Positions 8,059-16,253 of a DNA stretch of 64,000 nucleotides are shown here, one piece after another. The DNA is from Sphingomonas sp. CBMAI 2297. Lineage in GTDB: Bacteria > Pseudomonadota > Alphaproteobacteria > Sphingomonadales > Sphingomonadaceae. The notes below the pieces were generated by a model. It ran no database searches and was not told where the DNA came from. It worked only from the letters and a program-made list of their open reading frames with translations. Position 1 is the stretch's first letter; each line of letters opens with the position of its first letter. The translations under genes were made by a program, and so were the position numbers. The DNA lies in assembly GCF_029870595.1 (NCBI RefSeq), contig NZ_JAPDIR010000003.1:300907-364906 (forward strand), read 5' to 3'.

Positions 8059-9570
8059 TCAGGCCGGCTGGAGCTTGCGGAGCTGATCGGGATGGCCGCT
8101 CAGCTCCACCTTCAGCCCGCGGGCCCGGCGCCGCTGCACCCAGTCACGCAGCGTTTCTGCGCTGGTATGGTCGATCGCCGGCACCTTCTCGAAGGCGAGA
8201 TGGACCGGCTGGTCGCCCGGCACCGCGTCGAGCGCGCTGTTGAGCTTCGGCAGCGTGACGAAGGTCGCGGCACCGTCCAGATTGATCCGGTGCGTCTCCT
8301 CGCCATGTTCCGCGTCCACCTTCAGGCGCAGGCGGCGGAAGTGCGGCAGCAGTTCCAGCACCGAGAGGCCCAGGCCGACCAGCACGCCGGTCAGCAGGTC
8401 GGTCGCCACCACCAGCACGAAGGTCACCGCCCAGATCGCGGCGGGCAGCATGCCATAGTGATGGAACAGGTGACGGACATGGCTGACGCTCACCAGCTTC
8501 CAACCGGTGACGACGAGCACGCCGCCAAGCGCCGCCATCGGGATCTCGCGCAGCAGCCAGGGCAGCAGCGCGGCGAAGCCGAGCAGCCAGGCACCGTGGA
8601 GGATCGCCGACATGCGGGTGATCGCACCCGCCTGGACATTGGCCGAGCTGCGGACGATCACGCCGGTCATCGGCAGCGCGCCCGCGAAGCCGCAGAGCAG
8701 GTTGCCCACGCCCTGCGCGCGCAGTTCCTTGTTATAGTCGGTGCGCACGCCGTCATGCATACGGTCGACCGCGGCGGCCGAGAGCAGAGTCTCGGCGCTG
8801 GCGATGAACGCCACCGCGATCGCGGCGATGATGATCGTCGGGCTCAGGAACGAGCTCAGGAAATCACCGCCCGGCAGCGTCACCGCCGAGGCCAGCGAAT
8901 CCGGCACCGCGACGCGGACGACGTCGAGGCCGAAGCCGAAGGCGACCAGCGTCGCGCCGACCACGCCGACCAGCGCGCCCGGGATCAGGCGGAGCGCCTG
9001 GGGCTTGAGCTTGTCCCAGCCGAGCATCAGCACGATCGTCAGCACGCCCAGGCCCAGCGCCAGCTCGGTGCCGGCGATGTTGGTCGGGTCGAGGCCGAAC
9101 AGACGGCCCGGCAGCGCCGCGAGATTCTCGAGGCCGCTGGAGAGCGGCTTGGCGTCGAACAGCGTGTGGAACTGGCCGACCACGATCAGCGCGCCGATGC
9201 CGGCGAGCATGCCGTGCACCACGGCGGGCGAGATCGCGCGGAACCAGCCGCCGACCTTCACGACACCGGCCAGCACCTGCAGGGCGCCGGCGAGGACGAG
9301 GATGGCGCCGAGCGCGGCAAGGCCGTGCTCGCGCACCAGTTCGAACACGATGACGGCGAGGCCCGCCGCGGGGCCGCTCACCTGGAGCGGCGAGCCCGCG
9401 ATCAGGCCGACGACGACGCCGCCGATGATGCCGGTCAGCAGGCCCTTTTCGGGCGGCATGCCGGACGCGACGGCGATGCCCATGCAGAGGGGCATCGCGA
9501 CGAGGAAGACCACGATCGAAGCCGTGAAGTCACGGACGACCCAGCCCTTGGGGAGGGTAGCGGAGGTCAT
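8059..9570 (-). CDS. SulP family inorganic anion (probable bicarbonate/sulfate) transporter
   Basis: 503 residues, an inner-membrane protein with about ten to twelve hydrophobic segments. FTASIVVFLVAMPLCMGIAV near the N terminus is typical of SulP proteins, followed by LLTGIIGGVVVGLIAGSPLQ and SGPAAGLAVIVF. A C-terminal STAS domain occupies about residues 400-503 (FVTLPKLNSALDAVPGDQ, HLAFEKVPAIDHTSAETL). Its start codon overlaps the stop of the carbonic anhydrase gene (ATGA), a strong sign of joint function. SulP proteins paired with carbonic anhydrase are generally taken to move bicarbonate (BicA-like); sulfate or another anion remains possible. Confidence 0.9.
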   Translation of the reverse strand: MTSATLPKGWVVRDFTASIVVFLVAMPLCMGIAVASGMPPEKGLLTGIIGGVVVGLIAGSPLQVSGPAAGLAVIVFELVREHGLAALGAILVLAGALQVLAGVVKVGGWFRAISPAVVHGMLAGIGALIVVGQFHTLFDAKPLSSGLENLAALPGRLFGLDPTNIAGTELALGLGVLTIVLMLGWDKLKPQALRLIPGALVGVVGATLVAFGFGLDVVRVAVPDSLASAVTLPGGDFLSSFLSPTIIIAAIAVAFIASAETLLSAAAVDRMHDGVRTDYNKELRAQGVGNLLCGFAGALPMTGVIVRSSANVQAGAITRMSAILHGAWLLGFAALLPWLLREIPMAALGGVLVVTGWKLVSVSHVRHLFHHYGMLPAAIWAVTFVLVVATDLLTGVLVGLGLSVLELLPHFRRLRLKVDAEHGEETHRINLDGAATFVTLPKLNSALDAVPGDQPVHLAFEKVPAIDHTSAETLRDWVQRRRARGLKVELSGHPDQLRKLQPA

Positions 9571-10262
9571 TCGGCGGCTTCCACCAGGTCGAAGTCGGCG
9601 GCGCGGCGCTGGGCGGGCTTCACGGCCACGGGCAGCGGCTGATCGTCACGGACGATCTGGAAGCGGCTGGTCTCGCCGTCGAGCGCCAGGATCTGGCCGG
9701 CATGGATATCGACGAACCAGCCGTGCAGCGCGATCTCGCCGCGCGCGATCCCGGACGCGACCGAGGGATGGGTGCGCAGGTGCGCGATCTGCGCCACGAC
9801 GTTCTCGAGACTGATCGCGCGGACGCGAGCGGCTTCGTCGAGGCCCGGATAGGCATCGGCGACGACCTTCTGCGCCGCGTCGCTGTGATTCAGCCACACC
9901 GCGACATTGGGCATGCCCGCCACCATCTCGGGATGGGCGACTGCCTTCATCGCGCCGCAGTCCGAATGGCCGCAGACGATGATGTCGCGCACGCCGAGCG
10001 CCATCACGGCATATTCGACGGTCGCCGAGACGCCACCGATCTTCTGCGCGAAGGGCGGGACGATGTTGCCGGCATTGCGGCAGACGAACAGGTCGCCCGG
10101 GTCGGCCTGCATGATGTGCTCGGGCACGACGCGCGAGTCGGCGCAGGAAATCATCAGCGCCTTGGGGCTCTGCCCCTGGGTTGCGAGCTTGCCATAGAGG
10201 TCGCTCTGGTTCGGGAAGACGGTCTTCTCGAAGCTGAAGACCCGACCAATCAACTCGTTCAC
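9567..10262 (-). CDS. Beta-class carbonic anhydrase
   Basis: 231 residues from a GTG start at 10262, chosen because AAAGGAG precedes it by 8 bases; the frame also runs on to a less likely TTG at 10292. Zinc ligands of the beta class are all visible: C40 and D42-R44 in MISCADSRVVPEHI, H99 and C102 in CGHSDCGAM. It interconverts CO2 and bicarbonate in the cytoplasm. The stop codon overlaps the start of the SulP gene, and the histidine kinase gene ends about 80 bases upstream on the same strand, so regulator, kinase, anhydrase and transporter could share one transcript. Confidence 0.95.
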   Translation of the reverse strand: MNELIGRVFSFEKTVFPNQSDLYGKLATQGQSPKALMISCADSRVVPEHIMQADPGDLFVCRNAGNIVPPFAQKIGGVSATVEYAVMALGVRDIIVCGHSDCGAMKAVAHPEMVAGMPNVAVWLNHSDAAQKVVADAYPGLDEAARVRAISLENVVAQIAHLRTHPSVASGIARGEIALHGWFVDIHAGQILALDGETSRFQIVRDDQPLPVAVKPAQRRAADFDLVEAAE

Positions 10263-10345
10263 GGTTACAACTCCTTTTACAGCGGATTGCAACCTAAGGA
10301 GCCAGTTTTGCCGCAGCGCAGCGGAACTGTGAGAAAGTGTTGCCG

Positions 10346-11650
10346 TCAGCCGGGCAGGCGGATTTCCGCGATCAGGCCCCCGCGCTCGGCATTGGCGAGC
10401 GTCAGCCGCCCCTTCTCCAGCGCGACTGCCTGCTGGACGATGGCAAGGCCCAGGCCCAACCCCTTGGTATTGCGCCCACGCTCGACATCGAGGCGGACGA
10501 AGGGGCGCATCGCCTCCTCGATCTGCGCCGGCGGAATGCCGGGCCCGTCATCCTCGATGCGGAAGACCAGCTCGGTTTCCTCGTGCCCCACCGTCACCCG
10601 AACGGACTTGCCGTAGTGCAGCGCATTCTCGATCAGATTGCTCAGCGCGCGGCGGAGCATCGACGGGCGCGCCACCCATTCCAGATGCTGCGGCCCCGAA
10701 TAGCGCGCGTCGCGCCCGCGATCGGTGGCGTCCTCCACCAGCGTTGCCGCCATCACCGCGACGTCGACGGCGACGGCCGGCTCGGGATCATCCTCGCCCT
10801 TCAGGAAAGTGAGCAGCGAGGCGATCATGTCGTCCATCTCGCTGACATCGTCCTGCATCGCCCGGCGGCTGTCCTCGTCGCGGACGTCCTCCAGCCGCAG
10901 CTGGAGCCGGGCGAGCGGCGTGCGCAGGTCGTGCCCCACCGCGGCCAGCGCCTGGGTGCGGTTCTCGATCAGCTCATGGATGCGGCGCTGCATGCCGTTG
11001 AAGGCGTGGATCAGCCCGCGGATCTCCGCGGTGCCCTCTTCCTCCACCACCGTCACCCCGTCGCCCGAGCCGACCCGGCCGATCGCGCGGACCAGCTTGC
11101 GCAGCGGCAGCAAGGTGCTCCGGATCAGCAGCGCGCCGAGCGTGAGCAGCAGCAGCGCCGGCACCAGCGCCACCAGCGTGCGCTCGATCGCGAACTGCCA
11201 GACCTGGACCGCCTCGCGGGTCTTGAACACGATCCAGCTGCCATCGGCCAGGCGCATCTCGCCGGCGACCACCGAGCCATGCGCGCTCGGCGCCAGGCGC
11301 AGTTGCAGGTGCGACGCGGCCAGGCCCTTTTCCCAATTGGTCACCTGCGCCTCCATCCGCTTCTGGCGCGGCGGAAAGGCGGGGCGCTCGGGGATGGTGG
11401 GCGACCAGCGGACGATGTAGCGATCGGTGGTGAGCTCGCGCGCAGCGTCGGACCGCTCGGCCACCGGACGCTCGCTCAGCAGCTTCTCGGCGATCACCAG
11501 ATGCTCGGCGAGCCGGTGCGCGTCGCTCTCCTCGATCGAGTAGCGCGAGGCGCGCTCGTACAGGAAGGTGCTCGCCCCGAACTCGATCGCGACGGTGAGC
11601 AGCAGGATGAGCAGGATCCTGCCGAGCAGTCCCAGCGGATGGCGCGGCAC
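10346..11650 (-). CDS. Membrane-bound sensor histidine kinase (EnvZ-like architecture)
   Basis: 434 residues from a GTG that follows the regulator's stop by 5 bases. Domains in order: membrane segment LGRILLILLLTVAIEFGAST (about 8-28), a periplasmic part of about 130 residues, second membrane segment TLVALVPALLLLTLGALLI, HAMP linker, HisKA with the phospho-accepting histidine in AVGHDLRTPLARLQLRLEDV, and an ATPase domain with N box LSNLIENALHYG, G1 box EDDGPGIPP and G2 box [10 protein letters not shown]. It phosphorylates the OmpR-type partner encoded just upstream. The signal is unknown; the neighbouring anhydrase and SulP genes suggest a link to pH, CO2 or bicarbonate (inference). Confidence 0.93.
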   Translation of the reverse strand: MPRHPLGLLGRILLILLLTVAIEFGASTFLYERASRYSIEESDAHRLAEHLVIAEKLLSERPVAERSDAARELTTDRYIVRWSPTIPERPAFPPRQKRMEAQVTNWEKGLAASHLQLRLAPSAHGSVVAGEMRLADGSWIVFKTREAVQVWQFAIERTLVALVPALLLLTLGALLIRSTLLPLRKLVRAIGRVGSGDGVTVVEEEGTAEIRGLIHAFNGMQRRIHELIENRTQALAAVGHDLRTPLARLQLRLEDVRDEDSRRAMQDDVSEMDDMIASLLTFLKGEDDPEPAVAVDVAVMAATLVEDATDRGRDARYSGPQHLEWVARPSMLRRALSNLIENALHYGKSVRVTVGHEETELVFRIEDDGPGIPPAQIEEAMRPFVRLDVERGRNTKGLGLGLAIVQQAVALEKGRLTLANAERGGLIAEIRLPG

Positions 11651-11655
11651 CAGGC

Positions 11656-12366
11656 TCAGGAGCGGGTTACCTCTGTACGGAAGATATAGCCGATGCCGCG
11701 CACCGTGCCGATCGGCGGCTGATGGCCGGCGGCGGAGATCTTGCGGCGCAACCGGCTGACGAGCACGTCGACGCTGCGATCCGAGCTGTCGCCGAGGCGG
11801 ACGCGCGACAGCTCGACCAGGCGCTCGCGCGCGATCACGCGCTGCGGCTGGCTCAGAAAGGCCGCGAGCAGATCGAACTCCGCCCCCGTCAGCTCGACCA
11901 CCGCGCCGCTGGGCGACTTCACTTCGCGGCGCGGGAAGTTGACGGTCCAGCCATCGAAATGCGCCTGGGTCTCGCGGTCCCCGCCCGCCATCCGCTCGAG
12001 CCCGCCGCGGCGGAGCACCGCGCGGATGCGCGCGATCAGCTCGCGGGTGCTGAACGGCTTGCCGAGATAATCATCGGCACCGAGCTCGAGCCCGAGCACA
12101 CGGTCATGCTCATTGCCCTTGGCGCTGATGAAGATGATCGGCACGTCGCTCTTGCGCCGCACTTCGCGGCACAGATCGATGCCGCTGGTGCCGGGCAGCA
12201 TGATGTCGAGCAGCACCAGGTCCACCGGCCCATTCTCGAACGCCAGCCACATCTCCGGCGCCGTGGCCGCCTGGCGGACCGAATAGCCATTTTCCTGAAG
12301 CGCCCGCGCGGTGAGGGTGCGCAGGGCCGGATCGTCTTCCACCAGCACGATGACAGGGGCGCTCAT
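11656..12366 (-). CDS. OmpR/PhoB-family response regulator
   Basis: 236 residues from the ATG at 12366 (a TTG at 12381 in the same frame is less likely). The receiver domain has the acidic pocket VEDD near the start, the phosphorylation aspartate in LVLLDIMLPGTSG, and the lysine in FISAKGNEHDRV. A C-terminal winged helix (about 140-236) ends in RLRRKISAAGHQP...GTVRGIGYIFRTEV, typical of OmpR proteins. It is followed after 5 bases by its kinase. The start lies opposite a small secreted-protein gene, so the 195-base gap between them probably holds promoters for both. Confidence 0.95.
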   Translation of the reverse strand: MSAPVIVLVEDDPALRTLTARALQENGYSVRQAATAPEMWLAFENGPVDLVLLDIMLPGTSGIDLCREVRRKSDVPIIFISAKGNEHDRVLGLELGADDYLGKPFSTRELIARIRAVLRRGGLERMAGGDRETQAHFDGWTVNFPRREVKSPSGAVVELTGAEFDLLAAFLSQPQRVIARERLVELSRVRLGDSSDRSVDVLVSRLRRKISAAGHQPPIGTVRGIGYIFRTEVTRS

Positions 12367-12561
12367 GCCATGGTCTCGCAAAAACTCATTGCCGGCACTT
12401 AGGCGTCTCCCGGGGCACCCTCAAGGCTGACCCGCGATTACAGCAATGCTTTGTCACGAACCAGCATGGCTTCGCAACCGGCGGGAAAATCTTCCTTACA
12501 GGCGGGCAAAGCGCCGCTCAGGCGCCGCCGTTATCTCCGGACATTGCACAAAGGAGATTGC

Positions 12562-12807
12562 ATGAAACTCGCCCTGGCCGCCGCGGCGGCGCCCATCCTG
12601 CTCCTCGCCCCGGCCGCGCAGGCCCAGTCGCTGCACGAGACTCACCAGCTGGTCTGGGCGCCCTCGGGCAAGACCCCGGTTGCGCATTGGCGCATGCGCG
12701 ACAAGCCGGCCTGCCAGCCGGCGCAGAGCCATCATCAGGCGGGCAAGACCGCCCTGCCCGCACGCGCCAGATGCGACGCGCAGAACGTATCGGCCAAGGC
12801 CCGATAG
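12562..12807 (+). CDS. Small secreted protein, function unknown
   Basis: 81 residues. AAAGGAG sits 6 bases before the ATG, one of the best ribosome binding sites in the window. A textbook signal peptide (MKLALAAAAAPILLLAPAAQ, cleavage at AQA-Q) is followed by a short mature part of about 58 residues, rich in His, Gln and Ala, with two cysteines (KPACQPAQ and ARCDAQN) that could form a disulfide. It diverges from the response regulator gene 11656-12366, so it may be one of its targets. Not recognised as any known family; the strong start and signal peptide are what support it as a real gene. Confidence 0.65.
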   Translation: MKLALAAAAAPILLLAPAAQAQSLHETHQLVWAPSGKTPVAHWRMRDKPACQPAQSHHQAGKTALPARARCDAQNVSAKAR

Positions 12808-12836
12808 GGACACACCCCTCCTTCCCGTGTCCCCGG

Positions 12837-12860
12837 CCCGCGCAGCCCCACCTGCGCGGG
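12837..12860. terminator. Hairpin between convergent genes
   Basis: CCCGCGCAG/CTGCGCGGG, a perfect 9-bp stem with a 6-base loop, between the small secreted-protein gene and the end of dctD. An imperfect stem GGGACAC/GTGTCCC precedes it at about 12808-12833. There is no clear T-run on either side. Confidence 0.55.
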
Positions 12861-12898
12861 TCGTCCTTGCCGCCGGGCGCGCTGCCGGGGCCCCGAAC

Positions 12899-14254
12899 CT
12901 AGCCCCGGCTCGAGCGCTTGATCTCGGCCAGATCGATGCCGAAGCGGGCGATCTTGTCGTACAGCGTCTTGCGCGGGACGCCGAGCTCGGCGAGCGCCAG
13001 CGACACTCGGCCGCCATGCCGCAGCAGCGCATCGCGGATCAGATTCTCCTCGAACTTGGCCACCCGCGCCGGCAGATCCGCCCGGCCGCCCGCCCCCTCG
13101 GCACCGGCGAAGCTCCGGCCCGCCGCCACTTCGAACGCGAAGTTCCTGAGCTCGCGCACATTGCCCGGCCAGCCATGCCCGGCGAGATGCGCGTGCACCG
13201 CCGCGTCCAGCACCACGTCGCCGACACCCAGCTGCTGCTTGGCTTCCTCGATAAAGGCCGCGAACAGCAGGAACACGTCGCCGGCGCATTCGCGCAGCGC
13301 CGGCACGCGCAGCCGCATCGTCGCCAGGCGATAGTAAAGGTCCGCGCGGAACCGCCCGGCCGCAACCGCTCCGGCGACGTCTTCCTTGGCGGTCGCGATC
13401 ACGCGCAGGTCCACCGGCTCCGGACGTTCCGCCCCGATCGGCTGCACTTCGCGCTCCTCCAGCACCCGCAACAGGCGCGCCTGCATCGCCAGCGGCATCG
13501 AATCGATCTCGTCGAGCAGCAGCGTGCCGCCGCTCGACGATGCGATGCGCCCGGTGCGTGACAGCCGGGTATGCGGCACGCTGTCGGCGGCATGGCCGAA
13601 CAGCTCGATCTCCGCGATCCCGTCGGGCAGCGCCGCGCAATTGACCGCCACGAAAGGCTTGCCCCGCCGCCGGCTGCTCCGGTGCAGCATCCGCGCGACC
13701 AGTTCCTTGCCGGTGCCGGTCTCCCCCTCGAGCAGGATGTCGACATCGGTCTCGGCGAGTTGCCCGATCATCGCCCGCAGCCGGACCATCGCCGGGCTCT
13801 CGCCGATCAGCGGGCTTTCCTCCTGCGCGGCGGCCGCCGCCGCGGCGCGCAGGCGGCGATTCTCGATGACCAGCGCGCGGCGATCGAGTGCGCGGCGGAT
13901 GGCGGCGAGCAGCCGTTCGGTGGCGAAGGGCTTGGGGATGAAGTCGAACGCGCCATCGTGCAGCGCCGCGACCGCCATCGGCACATCGCCATGCCCGGTG
14001 ACGAGCAGCACCGGGATGTCGCCATCGACCGCCAGGATGCGCGCGAGCAGCTCGAGCCCGTCCATGCCCGGCATGCGGATGTCGGACACGACCACGCCGG
14101 GAAAGTCCGGCGTCAGCCGCCCCAGCGCCGCCGCCGCGCGATCGAACGGCAGGACCTGGAGCCCGGCCAGCTCCAGCGTCTGGACCGTGGCGAGCCGGAG
14201 CTGCTCGTCATCCTCGACGAACATCACGGTGGCATTGTCGGGCGCGAGCATCAT
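12899..14254 (-). CDS. dctD: DctD-type NtrC-family response regulator lacking the GAFTGA loop
   Basis: 451 residues; the start ATGATG overlaps the dctB stop (ATGA). Receiver domain with D58 in VVVSDIRMPGMDG, then an AAA+ domain with Walker A GETGTGKE (177-184), Walker B GGTLLLDEID (242-251) and arginine-finger region RFRADLYYRL, then a Fis-type helix-turn-helix at the end (RVSLALAELGVPRKTLYDKI). The loop that contacts sigma-54 should read GAFTGA after ELFGH-x-x; here positions 224-229 read DSVPHT. The ATPase motifs remain, so the protein is not decayed, but standard sigma-54 activation is doubtful. It should control dctA together with DctB. Confidence 0.9.
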   Translation of the reverse strand: MMLAPDNATVMFVEDDEQLRLATVQTLELAGLQVLPFDRAAAALGRLTPDFPGVVVSDIRMPGMDGLELLARILAVDGDIPVLLVTGHGDVPMAVAALHDGAFDFIPKPFATERLLAAIRRALDRRALVIENRRLRAAAAAAAQEESPLIGESPAMVRLRAMIGQLAETDVDILLEGETGTGKELVARMLHRSSRRRGKPFVAVNCAALPDGIAEIELFGHAADSVPHTRLSRTGRIASSSGGTLLLDEIDSMPLAMQARLLRVLEEREVQPIGAERPEPVDLRVIATAKEDVAGAVAAGRFRADLYYRLATMRLRVPALRECAGDVFLLFAAFIEEAKQQLGVGDVVLDAAVHAHLAGHGWPGNVRELRNFAFEVAAGRSFAGAEGAGGRADLPARVAKFEENLIRDALLRHGGRVSLALAELGVPRKTLYDKIARFGIDLAEIKRSSRG

Positions 14255-16035
14255 GCCGCCTTCAGCAGGAGGTGGAACGCCGCGCCGCCGCCCGGATTGG
14301 CGGTGTGCGCGATATCGCCGCCGAACTCGCGCGCGATGTCGCGGGCGATGGCGAGGCCAAGGCCGAGGCCGCCCGGCTTGGCCGAAGTGAAGGGCGAGAA
14401 CAGCGTGTCCGCGATCTCCGGATCGACGCCCGGTCCATTGTCGATCACCGAAAGCCGCACCGTCTCCCCTTCCCGCGTGCCCTCCACGAGCACGCGCGCC
14501 TCCTTCATGCCCTGAATCGCATCGAGCGCATTCTGGAGCAGGTTGATCAGGATCTGCTCGAGCCGGATCCGGTCGCCCCGGACGACGACCTGGCGCAGTC
14601 CCCTGGGCATCTTGAGTGTCACCACGCCGCGCGCGCGCTCGCCGAGCAGCAGCAGCGTGCCGTCGAGGATCGAGCCCAGCTCGGCATTCCCCTCGGCCGG
14701 AGTCTTGCGCCGGGCAAAGGCACGGAGCTCGGCGGTGATCGTGCCGATCCGCTCGGTCAGCGAGACGATCTGCGCCAGATTGGCGCGCGCATTGTCGGGC
14801 GCCGCCCGGTCGAGGAAGGTCGAAGCATTCTCGGCGAAGGTGCGGATCGCGGCGACCGGCTGGTTGATCTCGTGCGCCACGCCGGCGGTGATCTGGCCGA
14901 GCGAGCCGAGCCGGCTGGCCTGGGCCAGCTCCTCGCGCGCCGCGCGATAGCGGCGATCGGCTTCGATACGCTCGTCGGACTCGACGATCAGCCGGGCATT
15001 GGCGTCGCGCAGCTCGGCGGTGCGTCGTTCCACCTCCGCTTCCAGCCGCGCCTGGTGATGGCGCTGCAGACGGCGCTTCTCGGCCGCGCGCAAGGCGAAG
15101 CCGAGCAGCATGCCGGCCGTCAGCAGGATCGCCAGCGCGATCAGCAGCGCCTGGGTGCGCGCCGCGGCCAGCGGCGGCTCGAGCGGCGCGAGATGGATCA
15201 GATGCGCGCCCGCCAGCGGCGCCGGCTCGGCGGCGGCGCGATAGCGTTGCGGCTTGCCCCCGGCCGCCACGCTCGCCGCAGCACCGTCGATCGCGAGCGG
15301 CGCGCGCCGGGGCGGCTGCGCACCGAACTGGAGCGTGCGGCGCGCATCGGCGAGCGTCGCCGCATCGAGCGCCCGCGTGGTCTGGAAGCGCCAGGCACGA
15401 ATCGACGTGACCAGAATCACGCCATGGGCATCGGTGACGATGGTAATGCCCGGCGCGCGCGCCCAGGCGGTCTCGACATCGTCGAACTCGACCTTGACCA
15501 CGACCACGCCCAGCGCCTGCCCGCCGCGATCGACCCGCCGCGCGAGATACAGGCCAGGCCGGCCGCTGATCGTGCCCAGCGCGAACAGCTCCGAGGCGCC
15601 GCGCTCCATCGCGTCGCGGAAATAGGGCCGGAAGCCATAGACCTGGCCGACAAAGCTGGTCGGCAGCCGCCAGTTGCTCGCGGCGACCGTCCGGCCGTGG
15701 CGGTCGATGACGTAGATCACCGCGGCATCGGTGCGTGCGGCGAGCAGTTCGAGCGTGGCGTTCAGCCGGCGCTGCGCCACCGGATCGCCGCCGCGCAGCG
15801 CCGGCGCGATCTCCGGATTCTCGCTGAGGACCAGCGGCAGCAGCCGGAACTTCTGCAGCTCGCTGGTCAGCAGCCCCGCATGCGCGCGGGCCGTCTGCCG
15901 CGCCATCGCATCGGCGGAAGCGCGCGCCTGCCCCATGGCCCAGCGGCTGCCCGCCCAGGCGAGCAGCAGGATCATGGCGATCGTCGCGCACGCGAGCAGC
16001 AGATGCCGATACCGAAGCGCCGCCAGGAATCTCAT
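14251..16035 (-). CDS. dctB: DctB-type C4-dicarboxylate sensor histidine kinase
   Basis: 594 residues. Membrane segment [19 protein letters not shown] (about 11-29), a periplasmic double-Cache-like sensor region of about 250 residues ([38 protein letters not shown]), a second membrane segment [20 protein letters not shown], a coiled linker, then HisKA with the histidine in [20 protein letters not shown] box [10 protein letters not shown] and G boxes NGPGVDP and [14 protein letters not shown]. The HEINQPV motif is characteristic of the DctB group. It senses external dicarboxylates and phosphorylates DctD; the genes overlap. Divergent from dctA. Confidence 0.93.
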   Translation of the reverse strand: MRFLAALRYRHLLLACATIAMILLLAWAGSRWAMGQARASADAMARQTARAHAGLLTSELQKFRLLPLVLSENPEIAPALRGGDPVAQRRLNATLELLAARTDAAVIYVIDRHGRTVAASNWRLPTSFVGQVYGFRPYFRDAMERGASELFALGTISGRPGLYLARRVDRGGQALGVVVVKVEFDDVETAWARAPGITIVTDAHGVILVTSIRAWRFQTTRALDAATLADARRTLQFGAQPPRRAPLAIDGAAASVAAGGKPQRYRAAAEPAPLAGAHLIHLAPLEPPLAAARTQALLIALAILLTAGMLLGFALRAAEKRRLQRHHQARLEAEVERRTAELRDANARLIVESDERIEADRRYRAAREELAQASRLGSLGQITAGVAHEINQPVAAIRTFAENASTFLDRAAPDNARANLAQIVSLTERIGTITAELRAFARRKTPAEGNAELGSILDGTLLLLGERARGVVTLKMPRGLRQVVVRGDRIRLEQILINLLQNALDAIQGMKEARVLVEGTREGETVRLSVIDNGPGVDPEIADTLFSPFTSAKPGGLGLGLAIARDIAREFGGDIAHTANPGGGAAFHLLLKAA

Positions 16036-16036
16036 T

Positions 16037-16054
16037 TGTGCGGTTTATCGCACA
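16037..16054. promoter_or_regulatory. Inverted repeat in the dctB-dctA gap, candidate DctD operator
   Basis: TGTGCG, six bases, CGCACA: a perfect 6-bp inverted repeat directly upstream of the dctB start codon and about 200 bases upstream of dctA. Its place between divergent genes controlled by one regulator makes it a candidate DctD site. No convincing -24/-12 (TGGCAC-N5-TTGC) element was found in the 218-base gap. Confidence 0.45.
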
Positions 16055-16253
16055 TTTCAGGAGAATCCGCGCGGACTTTCACACGCTTTTCCGCGGCGGC
16101 ATCGGGGCTCGATTCACAGGAACATATATAACTCAAATACTTATCCCAAAAAATCCGAAGCGCTGGAGGGCCGCAGCAAGAGGGATATGGTGCACGGCCA
16201 AGGCCCCGACACAAGAGGGTGCGCGCGCCATGCCGGCGCGACGAGAGGAGAAT

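Noticed and set aside
14255..15991. N-terminal extension that would make DctD about 1,030 residues
   Set aside because: The added part is another frame of dctB; the true start is the ATGATG overlapping the dctB stop.
16055..16253. Sigma-54 promoter upstream of dctA
   Set aside because: No TGGCAC-N5-TTGC-like pair with intact GG and GC was found in the gap.
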